A stretch of DNA of 64,000 bases from Plesiomonas shigelloides (GTDB lineage: Bacteria > Pseudomonadota > Gammaproteobacteria > Enterobacterales > CAMTGL01). Shown piece after piece: positions 1 through 7,423 of the stretch. The position numbers and the translations under genes are program-made. The notes under the pieces were generated by a model. The model did no database searches. It had not been told where the DNA came from and saw nothing but the letters and a program-made list of their open reading frames with translations. The DNA lies in assembly GCF_900087055.1 (NCBI RefSeq), contig NZ_LT575468.1, forward strand, positions 496,001-560,000. The letters are read 5' to 3'. Each line of letters opens with the position of its first letter. The first letter of the stretch is position 1.

Positions 1-1307
1 TGTTGGATTTACCGGTGTTGCGTCAATTGGCGCAGCGCATCACGGCGCGCTATCATCTGACGCCGCTGGATTATGACGAAAGTCTGCAGTATTTGCAGCA
101 TCGCTGGCAGGTGGCGGCAGGCCAAGGTTGGCCCTTTAGTCGCGCAGCAGGTTATGTCTTGTACCGTTGCAGTGGCGGGATCCCGCGTTGCCTGAATTTG
201 CTGGCGGAGCGCTGCTTGATGCGCGCGTACGGCCACCAGCAACGGCAAATTGGCTGGCGCTGCGTACTCGGTGCGTGGCGCGAGTTGCGTGGGCAGCATG
301 CACTGCGGTTGCCACGGTTGTGGTTTTCCTCTTGGCTGTCTACTCGTCATTCTTCAGCGAATACTGGGAATGCGATGCTGTCGGCTCCCATCACAATAGC
401 GTTCGGTGCGGGGGCGATTTATCTGCTGGCAGTATGGCAGCCCAGTTGGTTTGGGCTTACCCCAACGCCAATATCCACACCGCAGGTAACGGTTACGGCG
501 TTATCCACTGCGGCGGCTGTAGCGAGCGTACCGAATCTGAGTGTATTGCCTCCGGCTTCAGAGCCTAGTGCGCCTAGTGTATCAAGCCTACCAAGTGCTG
601 CGGTCGGCGAGTCGTTGGAGACTCTTTCGGGTGTGCGCACCATTGCTTCTACGCCGCAGCAGGCGTTGGCGGTGCTCTTTCAGGTGTGGGGCTATCAGCT
701 ACCTAGCGGGCAGGCTGATTGCCATGCCGCTAGCGCGTTGGCGCTGCGTTGCTATCAGGGAACGGCCAGTTTAGCGCGTCTGGCGGCGTTGAATCATCCG
801 GCGGTGTTATCGCTGCAAGAGCAGCAACAAAATTATGCCGCGGTGCTGTACCGTTTGACCGCCCAAGATGCGGAGCTATTGGTGGGAGATAGCCGATGGC
901 GGGTGTCTCGCTCATGGCTGGAGGCGCACTGGAATGGGGAGTTTACCCTGTTGTGGCGACCGCCGGAGCCATCGAGCCAGCGAGTGATCCGTCGTGGCGA
1001 CCAAGGTGCCTTAGTGCAGTGGTTGGCGAGCCGTTTACCGCCACCGGATAGTCATAGTGATGTGGCGGCGAGCCAAAGTACCACTTCGGTAGCACCGAAT
1101 ATCCGCTTTGATGCTGAGCTCGAGCAACGGTTGCGTCAGTTCCAGCAACTGCAAGGCTTACCGGCCGATGCGATGGCTGGCCCGCTGACGCAGATCGCGC
1201 TTAGTGCGGGTAATGGTGGCCCTTTGTTAGCGCAGGTGGCGAGTGACCCACTCAATGAGAATATCAGTGAACCGCCGCGTGCGCGGCTTGTGAAGGAGAG
1301 CGGATAA
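1..1307 (+). CDS. gspA: GspA/ExeA, type II secretion ATPase, C-terminal part (5' truncated by window edge)
   Basis: This is the C-terminal part of an ExeA/GspA protein; the reading frame is open to the first base, so the start lies outside the window. The visible ~434 residues begin at the end of the cytoplasmic AAA ATPase domain. A single membrane segment follows at about visible residues 125-145, then a Pro/Ser/Thr-rich periplasmic linker and a peptidoglycan-binding domain near the C-terminus (about 318-400, with an RRGDQGALVQWL-type helix and a 'FQQLQGLPADA' motif). In Aeromonas and Vibrio, GspA and GspB form an inner-membrane complex that binds peptidoglycan and helps the GspD secretin assemble in the outer membrane. 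The stop overlaps the start of gspB (TAATG), so the two are translationally coupled. The identification rests on domain order and on the partner gene. Confidence 0.88.
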   Translation, partial: LDLPVLRQLAQRITARYHLTPLDYDESLQYLQHRWQVAAGQGWPFSRAAGYVLYRCSGGIPRCLNLLAERCLMRAYGHQQRQIGWRCVLGAWRELRGQHALRLPRLWFSSWLSTRHSSANTGNAMLSAPITIAFGAGAIYLLAVWQPSWFGLTPTPISTPQVTVTALSTAAAVASVPNLSVLPPASEPSAPSVSSLPSAAVGESLETLSGVRTIASTPQQALAVLFQVWGYQLPSGQADCHAASALALRCYQGTASLARLAALNHPAVLSLQEQQQNYAAVLYRLTAQDAELLVGDSRWRVSRSWLEAHWNGEFTLLWRPPEPSSQRVIRRGDQGALVQWLASRLPPPDSHSDVAASQSTTSVAPNIRFDAELEQRLRQFQQLQGLPADAMAGPLTQIALSAGNGGPLLAQVASDPLNENISEPPRARLVKESG

Positions 1308-2410
1308 TGTCGACCATTTTGGCGGCGTTGCGTCGCGCCGAGCAAGAGCGGCGACGCCAAGTGACCGGAGAACCGTTGTTACCAACCCTCCCCGGCGGTC
1401 CGCTATTAAGCGCGGATTCAGCCGCATCCGCCGCATTGGCGCAGCGACAGCGCCGTTATCAGCGTCTTGGTTTGCGATTATTGCTGTTGCTGCTTGGGGC
1501 AAGCGGGATGTGGCTTGGCTTACGTTACGGCATCGGGCCAGATACTCGCGCGCCGCAGGTATCAACCTCATCTGTGTCTAGCATTGAGCCGCGAATACCG
1601 ACGATTGAAAATGCCCATGCGCAGCCTGCATCAGCGCCAACAGCATCCGCATTACCGAAGGCCGAGGATCATCTAGTTCAGCCACAGGTATTAAGTTTTC
1701 CGCGTCTGGAAACGGAGCGTATTAGCGCTGAGCAGTTAGCGTCGGCGTTATCGCCAGAGCGCGAGAGCTGGGCATTACCACCGCCGATTGCCGGTATCGC
1801 ACTGGATGATAACCTGATCACGGCCGCCGATATTTTACCGACGCCACCGTTACCGACCGATCCGGTGCGCCGACCGCCTGCGGCCAATAGTGATGTCTCT
1901 GGGTTAGCGGTATCGGAGGTGGCAAGCCGTGGGCTAGCGGATACCGATACTGCGCTGACGCCACCGGACAAACTGGATTTGCGTGGCGTGTCGCCGGAGT
2001 TAGCGCAAGCGTTTCGTGCCGCCTTACAGGATAAATCTGGCGCAACAACATCATCGGGCACAGTTAGATCGGGTAGCTCCATACCGGTCACTCGGCCAGA
2101 AATAACCGTGCCGACGTCGCCAACCGCCTCGACCAAGAAGGATGCTAGCGCCAAGGCATTGCCGCAGTTACGTCATTTGCCGGCGGCGCGGCGTGCGTTG
2201 ATCCCATCACTGCGTTTTGAAGTGCACAATTATGTGTCGGCACCGGACAAACGCTGGGTGCGGATTAACGGACAGGTCTATCGCAGTGGCGCGCAGTTAG
2301 CTAAAGGCGTGCAGTTGCTGCGCATTGAGCCAGAGCAAATTGTATTGGCGGTGAAAGGGCAGCAGGCCGCGTTGCCGGCCTTGCAGGATTGGCCGGGTAG
2401 TCGCGGCTGA
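1307..2410 (+). CDS. gspB: GspB/ExeB, type II secretion assembly protein
   Basis: A 367-residue protein that partners GspA in secretin assembly. The N-terminus 'MSTILAALRRAEQERRR' is typical of the family. A membrane segment lies at about residues 50-70 (leucine-rich), followed by a long low-complexity Pro/Ala/Ser/Thr periplasmic region. The conserved C-terminal GspB domain (about 295-362) includes 'FEVHNYVSAPDKRWVRING'. This domain contacts the secretin or peptidoglycan layer in the homologues. The ATG overlaps the gspA stop by one base. A strong inverted repeat follows about 80 bp after the stop. The main T2S operon is not in this window, which is usual because gspAB is often unlinked to it. 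Confidence 0.88.
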   Translation: MSTILAALRRAEQERRRQVTGEPLLPTLPGGPLLSADSAASAALAQRQRRYQRLGLRLLLLLLGASGMWLGLRYGIGPDTRAPQVSTSSVSSIEPRIPTIENAHAQPASAPTASALPKAEDHLVQPQVLSFPRLETERISAEQLASALSPERESWALPPPIAGIALDDNLITAADILPTPPLPTDPVRRPPAANSDVSGLAVSEVASRGLADTDTALTPPDKLDLRGVSPELAQAFRAALQDKSGATTSSGTVRSGSSIPVTRPEITVPTSPTASTKKDASAKALPQLRHLPAARRALIPSLRFEVHNYVSAPDKRWVRINGQVYRSGAQLAKGVQLLRIEPEQIVLAVKGQQAALPALQDWPGSRG

Positions 2411-2493
2411 GGGAACGGCTGTTGTATGCCGCGATGAGAGGCGTAGAGCTGGTGGTGCTGCAGATAGTCTGGTGTGGTGAGCGCAAAAATGAA

Positions 2494-2527
2494 CAACGCC
2501 GGCACATATTCTTATGTGCCGGCGTTG
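2494..2527. terminator. Perfect 15-bp hairpin between convergent genes
   Basis: A 15-bp perfect stem with a 4-base loop (TTCT) sits between gspB and the convergent ygiM-like gene. On the minus strand it is followed by a T-rich stretch (TTCATTTTT), so it probably ends the minus-strand transcript. It may also act on gspAB, although the plus-strand U-tract is poor. Confidence 0.75.
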
Positions 2528-2588
2528 CTATTGCGTTTATCTGCTTCAGCGTGTTTGCGGCTAGCGCGCACGTTGGTATCGGCGCAAA

Positions 2589-3209
2589 TTAGCGCATCCA
2601 GCGGTCTTTACGACGGCGAGTTGGGATCAGATGCGGTAGCAGCAGCCCCAGCAGCAAACCGGCACCGGCAACGCCGCCACCATAGATAAACCAGCGCATC
2701 AGGATCTCACGCTTTTCCGCATCCAGATGATTATTCAGGGTCTGCATCTTGTCTTTGGCCTGTTGCAGCTCGGCTTTCAGACGTTCGTTTTCCCCTTGCA
2801 GCGCAGCCATATCGCTATCACTGCGACTGACTTTAGCTTGCATATCACGGGTACGTTGCTGCCAATCGGCATCAATGGTGCTGAGCTTCGCGGTCAGCTC
2901 TTTAACTTGCGCTTCCAGCTCAGGGACGCGAACACGCAAACTTGGCGTGGCGCTGAGCTGATTTTCTGGTAGCCACACCTGGCGGCCTTTGCTGTCAGTC
3001 ACCTGCGCAAAGCCAGTGGCGGAATTCACGCTATCGAGCGTGACGGCATCGCCTGCATTCAGGGTGCCCAAAATTCGGTATTGCGTGCTCGGGCCGGAGT
3101 GCACATACGCCTGCAGCTCATCAGAGACATAACGGGTCTGATTGGCATAGGCGGGAAGTGTTAATGCTGCAACCAGCAGGGCGGCAATTTTGGTGCTTAA
3201 TTTGGACAT
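2589..3209 (-). CDS. ygiM: YgiM-like exported SH3-domain membrane protein (TIGR04211 family)
   Basis: About 206 residues from the chosen start. A signal peptide is followed by a bacterial SH3 domain (about residues 22-85), a coiled-coil region (about 100-165), and a C-terminal transmembrane helix that ends in a basic tail (RRRKDRWMR). The layout and length match E. coli YgiM, an envelope protein of unclear role. I chose the second in-frame ATG because it gives a normal signal peptide ('MSKLSTKIAALLVAALTLPAYA' region); an upstream ATG at 3230 would add seven residues. In E. coli ygiM lies next to cca and ygiF; here a phosphate-transport pair separates it from ygiF. Confidence 0.85.
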   Translation of the reverse strand: MSKLSTKIAALLVAALTLPAYANQTRYVSDELQAYVHSGPSTQYRILGTLNAGDAVTLDSVNSATGFAQVTDSKGRQVWLPENQLSATPSLRVRVPELEAQVKELTAKLSTIDADWQQRTRDMQAKVSRSDSDMAALQGENERLKAELQQAKDKMQTLNNHLDAEKREILMRWFIYGGGVAGAGLLLGLLLPHLIPTRRRKDRWMR

Positions 3210-3288
3210 AATGTCGGTATTTCTGCGCATTCTGGTTCATGTTCGGGAAGGGTGCATAGTAGAAGGTTTGCGCACCGGACGCAAATAA

Positions 3289-3311
3289 GCGGCACCCGTA
3301 TCGGGTGCCGC
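3289..3311 (-). terminator. Probable terminator after pit
   Basis: A 10-bp GC-rich stem (GCGGCACCCG / CGGGTGCCGC) with a 3-base loop, followed on the minus strand by TTATTT. It lies about 70 bp after the stop of the phosphate transporter gene. Confidence 0.65.
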
Positions 3312-3382
3312 AGCAGACTTTTGTGCGTCTGACGACAATTATGCGAAATCGTTACACGCGCAGTGCCTCGCAAAAAATGCGA

Positions 3383-4648
3383 TTAGGCGAAAATAGCGCG
3401 GAACAGATAGAAGAAGATAATCGACAGGAAAGCACCGGCTGGCAGAGTGATGATCCACGATGCCACGATATTACGCACGACACCGAGGTTCAACGCCGCG
3501 ATACCACGGGCAAAACCGACACCCAATACCGCGCCCACCAGTGTTTGTGTGGTGGATATAGGCAGGCCAGTACCGGAAGCAATAACCACGGTGGTGGCGG
3601 TTGCAAACTGCGCCGCAAAACCACGGCTTGGGGTCAGGTCAGTAATACCGGTACCCACGGTGGCCATTACTTTATGCCCCAGCAGCGCCAGACCAATCAC
3701 GATACCTACCGCGCCCAATGGCAAGATCCACCAAGCAATCGGTGAGGAGTTGTGCAGCTCACCACCGCTACTGACCACGGCCACGATCGCCGACAATGGG
3801 CCAATCGCGTTTGCCACATCGTTGGAGCCGTGGGCAAAAGCCATCGCACACGCGGTGATCACCATCAGCACGCTAAACACGCGCTCAACACCGGCAAAAC
3901 CATTTTCAGATTCGGCTTTGGCGGCGAATTTTTTGCTGCTGATGTACAGGTAGCCACCAATCATTACCACCAGCCCGCCAATTACCGACAGCTGCAGGGT
4001 TTCGGCATCGGTCAGATCCAGACCAACGTGCTTCAGACCTTTTTTGATGGTAACCAAGAAAATTACCAGCGCAGTCAGGAACATGTAGACCGGACCATAG
4101 CGCTTAGCGTTTTTCATTGGGGTTTCGGTATCAAAAATCAGGCGCTGGGCGCTGATAAAAATACCGTAGGCCAGAATACCGGCAATCAGTGGCGTGATCA
4201 GCCAGCTGCCGACGATCCCTTTTACACTGCCCCAATCCACAGAGTGTGGACCGACTGAAACGCAGGCAAAACCGATGATAGCACCGATAATCGAGTGGGT
4301 GGTGGAGACCGGCCAACCCATGACGGATGCCACAATCAGCCAGGTTCCGGCGGCCAGCAAGGCTGACATCATCCCGAACACCAAGGTTTGTGGTTCATGG
4401 GTAAACAGTGAGGTTTCGATGATCCCGTTACGGATAGTCTGGGTCACTTCACCACCGGCCAGATAGGCGCCGGCAAACTCAAAGACCATGGCTATTAAAA
4501 TAGCCTGCTTGACGGTGACGGCCTTGGCACCTACTGAGGTGCCCATGGCATTTGCTACGTCATTGGCGCCGATCCCGATGGCCATTAACAGACCAAGAAA
4601 AACCGCGACCAGCACAATGAGCGAGCCGTGTTGTGCCAAAATTTCCAT
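3383..4648 (-). CDS. PiT-family inorganic phosphate transporter
   Basis: A 421-residue polytopic inner-membrane protein of the PiT family, which imports phosphate (often as a metal-phosphate complex) with protons or Na+. The two family signature repeats are visible: 'GANDVANAMGTSVGAKAVT' near residue 27 and 'GSNDVANAIGPLSAIV' near residue 270. Each is followed by a second half-repeat with a 'PVSTTHSIIGA' or 'PISTTQTLVGA' motif. It is downstream of, and 23 bp from, the DUF47 gene, a pairing common in Vibrio and many other bacteria. The pit-DUF47 pair is probably one transcript reading from the intergenic region shared with ygiF. Confidence 0.93.
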   Translation of the reverse strand: MEILAQHGSLIVLVAVFLGLLMAIGIGANDVANAMGTSVGAKAVTVKQAILIAMVFEFAGAYLAGGEVTQTIRNGIIETSLFTHEPQTLVFGMMSALLAAGTWLIVASVMGWPVSTTHSIIGAIIGFACVSVGPHSVDWGSVKGIVGSWLITPLIAGILAYGIFISAQRLIFDTETPMKNAKRYGPVYMFLTALVIFLVTIKKGLKHVGLDLTDAETLQLSVIGGLVVMIGGYLYISSKKFAAKAESENGFAGVERVFSVLMVITACAMAFAHGSNDVANAIGPLSAIVAVVSSGGELHNSSPIAWWILPLGAVGIVIGLALLGHKVMATVGTGITDLTPSRGFAAQFATATTVVIASGTGLPISTTQTLVGAVLGVGFARGIAALNLGVVRNIVASWIITLPAGAFLSIIFFYLFRAIFA

Positions 4649-4671
4649 TGAAGTACCTATTTTTTGCTACG

Positions 4672-5352
4672 TTATGAGCGAGCCAGCATCAGTTCCAGGC
4701 GAGCGCCCACGCGCAGTGCCTGATCAGCCAAATCACCCACCCATTCCAGAGTTTTGTACAGGAACACCACATCAATCGGATTGAATTGATCTTCCAGCGT
4801 CAAAAGCGTCTGACGTAGCAGGATCTGGAGGTGGTCTGTATCATCTTCGATGTGATCCAACTCCGTGATCATGTTTTCCACCAGCGCAACTTCACGGCCT
4901 TTAAAGCCAGTTTCCAACAGACCATCCATTTCATTGATGACCCGATTGGATTGCGCGGTTGCATCCAAGCAGCGTTGCAGATAGTTCATGAAAGCCGGGT
5001 GCATTTCATCGGGGATGCGCAGATGGCGGCCGATGACGCGTCCGGAAATATCTTTAGCACGGTTGGCAAGCTTGTCTTGCTGAGTCAGCAATTCCAGCAT
5101 GTCAGTACGGTCAACCGGTAAGAATAACCCGCGTGGGAGCTTCAGTCGGATCTCACGTTTTAATGTATCCGCCTGTTTTTCCAACTGGGAGATTTCTTCC
5201 CGGATCTTATTGGCCTGTTCCCAATCATTTCGGGCAGTAGCTTCAAAAAAAGGCACCAGCTGTAAACAGCATTCGTGCACCTTATCCGAGTGCTTACCCA
5301 AAGGTTTGATGGGTGACTTGGCAAAGAGACCTAAAATAGTATTAACTGGCAT
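4672..5352 (-). CDS. PhoU-like DUF47 protein (TIGR00153 family), partner of the PiT transporter
   Basis: About 226 residues, helical and charged, cytoplasmic. The opening 'MPVNTILGLFAKSPIKPL' and the regular helical heptads are typical of the TIGR00153/DUF47 family, distantly related to PhoU. Members are nearly always encoded beside a PiT transporter and are thought to modulate its activity. I chose the ATG at 5352 rather than the TTG two codons upstream because AGGT lies about 10 bases before it. It is first in a two-gene operon with pit and divergent from ygiF. Confidence 0.88.
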   Translation of the reverse strand: MPVNTILGLFAKSPIKPLGKHSDKVHECCLQLVPFFEATARNDWEQANKIREEISQLEKQADTLKREIRLKLPRGLFLPVDRTDMLELLTQQDKLANRAKDISGRVIGRHLRIPDEMHPAFMNYLQRCLDATAQSNRVINEMDGLLETGFKGREVALVENMITELDHIEDDTDHLQILLRQTLLTLEDQFNPIDVVFLYKTLEWVGDLADQALRVGARLELMLARS

Positions 5353-5523
5353 AACCAATGTACCTATTGTTGGCGATTAATTTGCGCAACAGTTGTCAGA
5401 GGATGCGCATGTTATCGTATGTGACCGCAGACTTCACCCGCTTGAAGTCAAATAACCGCACATTTCTGCTGCTCCGGCTGCAAAAAATAGCCCGTTAAGT
5501 GTGACAAATTCTGGTTTTTCGTT

Positions 5524-7056
5524 ATGAATACTGAGATTGAGTTAAAGTTTATTGTCGACCCAGCGATGAAACCGGCACTGTATCGCCTGTTGCAGGATTG
5601 GCAGACCAGTGAGCACCGTACCCGCCACCTGATCAATACCTATTATGATACGCAAGCGCAAAATTTGCGTCAGGCAAGAATGGGATTACGGGTGCGTACC
5701 ATTGGCGAGCAACATGTCCAGACCCTGAAAACCGATGGCACTGTAGTTGCCGGTTTACATCAGCGCCCAGAGTTTAATGTCCCGTTGACAGAGCCGCGCC
5801 CAGAGTTAGCCCGTTTTAGTGAGGCTGGCCATGACATCAGTTGGCCGACGCAGTGGGATCTGGCGGCGATCCAAGATAGCTTACAGCCGCTGTTTAACAC
5901 GGATTTTGAGCGTGAGCAGTGGCTGGTTACTGCCGCAGATGGCAGCCAAATTGAGCTGGCTTGGGATCAGGGCAGCATTACGGCTGGCGAGCGTCAAACC
6001 CCCATTTGTGAAATTGAACTGGAGTTGGTGATCGGCGATGCGAACGCCTTGTTTACCCTAGCGCAGGCTCTGTGTGCGCTCGGCGGCCTGCGGCAAGGAC
6101 AAGACAGTAAAGCCGCGCGTGGCTATCGCTTGGCTGCTGGGGAGCCAGAGCCGCGCTGCCCACGTCTGCCGGCGTTTACCTTGCAGCGCAAAATGACGCT
6201 AGAGCAGGCATTTGTGCAAGTGCTATCTGGCTTACTTGGCCACTGGCAGCGTGCCGAAGCGGATATCGCGCGTCTTGATGAACAGGGTGCTGCTTTGGCG
6301 GTGCGGGCATTACAGGCCATGCGTGATGATCTGACCTTTATCCGTCAGTGGCTGACGTTGTTTGGCCGTTATATTCCTCGCAAAGCCAGCGCCGCTTTAC
6401 GCCAGGAGATGCAGTGGCTGGAAGAGCAATTGGCCGGCAGTGCTCGTTGGTTGTGGTTGGATCAGAGCGTGTCGGAGGGGCGTCGCGAGCAGTTGCAGGC
6501 GCAAACTGGCCCGTTCCCACTGGCGCATTATCAGCAGTTACTGTTGAGCCCGCGTTATGCTGCGCTGTTGCTGGCCTTTAACCACTGGTTGGCGTTCAGT
6601 ACTTGGCAGCGCTTTACCGATGATGCTGGGCAAAAAGCGCTGGCTGCGCCAGTGAAGCGTTTTGCCGATACCCAGCTGGGGCGGCATTGGTCAGAGATGA
6701 AGAGCCGATTGGGTGGCCGACATCCACTGAGCGTACGCCAATATCTGGACCAAGCGCCGGTAGTGCAGCGCTTTAACGAAGTGGCACTGGCTTTTGCGGC
6801 GCTTTATCCGCAGGATGAGGCCCAGTTTTTTATGGCCGAGGTGCAACGCTTTGGCGCGCAGCTCGCCAGCCTACAGGCACGGGAAACCGAGCGCCGTTTA
6901 CTGGCGGTGAGCATGGCGACAGTCGATGAAGCGGAAACCTCGTCGGTGTGGTTGGCAAACAGTGTGACGGCGTTGGAGCAAGAGCAAGCCGAATTGGCCG
7001 CGACATTGGAAGCAGCGCGACCCACGCTGCTCAGCGCCGCCGGTTATTGGTTCTGA
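5524..7056 (+). CDS. ygiF: Inorganic triphosphatase, CYTH-CHAD protein YgiF
   Basis: A 510-residue protein with an N-terminal CYTH (triphosphate tunnel) domain. The metal-binding ExExK motif is at residues 4-8 (EIELK), and paired acidic and basic strands follow to about residue 200. A helical CHAD domain fills the rest from about residue 225. In E. coli YgiF hydrolyses inorganic tripolyphosphate; CHAD domains bind polyphosphate. The setting next to a phosphate transporter pair is suggestive but may be coincidental, because ygiF precedes glnE in E. coli too. Here a transporter and a chemoreceptor gene lie between ygiF and glnE. Confidence 0.9.
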   Translation: MNTEIELKFIVDPAMKPALYRLLQDWQTSEHRTRHLINTYYDTQAQNLRQARMGLRVRTIGEQHVQTLKTDGTVVAGLHQRPEFNVPLTEPRPELARFSEAGHDISWPTQWDLAAIQDSLQPLFNTDFEREQWLVTAADGSQIELAWDQGSITAGERQTPICEIELELVIGDANALFTLAQALCALGGLRQGQDSKAARGYRLAAGEPEPRCPRLPAFTLQRKMTLEQAFVQVLSGLLGHWQRAEADIARLDEQGAALAVRALQAMRDDLTFIRQWLTLFGRYIPRKASAALRQEMQWLEEQLAGSARWLWLDQSVSEGRREQLQAQTGPFPLAHYQQLLLSPRYAALLLAFNHWLAFSTWQRFTDDAGQKALAAPVKRFADTQLGRHWSEMKSRLGGRHPLSVRQYLDQAPVVQRFNEVALAFAALYPQDEAQFFMAEVQRFGAQLASLQARETERRLLAVSMATVDEAETSSVWLANSVTALEQEQAELAATLEAARPTLLSAAGYWF

Positions 7057-7079
7057 TCGCTATTAGGCCCGACGCTGAG

Positions 7080-7304
7080 TTAGCACGGGCATTTACTGAG
7101 CTTGCCTTTTTTACCCGGATAACGAGCATCAATGCAGGCGCGATGAAAATCCGCCTCGCTCAATACCGGTAGCTCCGGATGCTGCTCACGCATGTGGGCA
7201 GTATAACGGGCATAGTCAGGAATGCCGACCATTAAGCGAGCCGTTTCGGCCATCCGTTGGTAAATCGCCTGTATTTTTACCCGCGGTATGGATATCTGGC
7301 GCAT
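7080..7304 (-). CDS. ybdD: YbdD/YjiX family small protein
   Basis: A 74-residue protein. The frame stays open upstream, but the ATG at 7304 is preceded by a good AAGGAG site and gives the usual family length (about 65-70 aa). The 'HxxxHPExPxLSExDFHRAxxDARYPGKKG' pattern and the C-terminal 'CPC' are characteristic. YbdD/YjiX proteins are encoded directly downstream of CstA/BtsT transporters, as here, and have been reported to be needed for or to modulate the transporter. An intercistronic hairpin separates it from the transporter gene. Confidence 0.9.
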   Translation of the reverse strand: MRQISIPRVKIQAIYQRMAETARLMVGIPDYARYTAHMREQHPELPVLSEADFHRACIDARYPGKKGKLSKCPC

Positions 7305-7339
7305 CGTGTTCTCCTTAACTTGCATCGCTCTTGTAACGT

Positions 7340-7376
7340 GAATCAGAGATGGGCTGAACACGCCCACCTCTGATTC
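7340..7376 (-). other. Intercistronic hairpin between cstA and ybdD
   Basis: A 15-bp inverted repeat (GAATCAGAGGTGGGC on the minus strand, with one G-U pair) and a 7-base loop lie in the transcript between cstA and ybdD. No U-run follows. It looks more like an mRNA-stabilising or expression-adjusting structure than a full terminator. Confidence 0.6.
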
Positions 7377-7423
7377 TGAGTCGCTGCTCACTCTCGTTTT
7401 CGCATCACTCAGAATGCGCTTTT

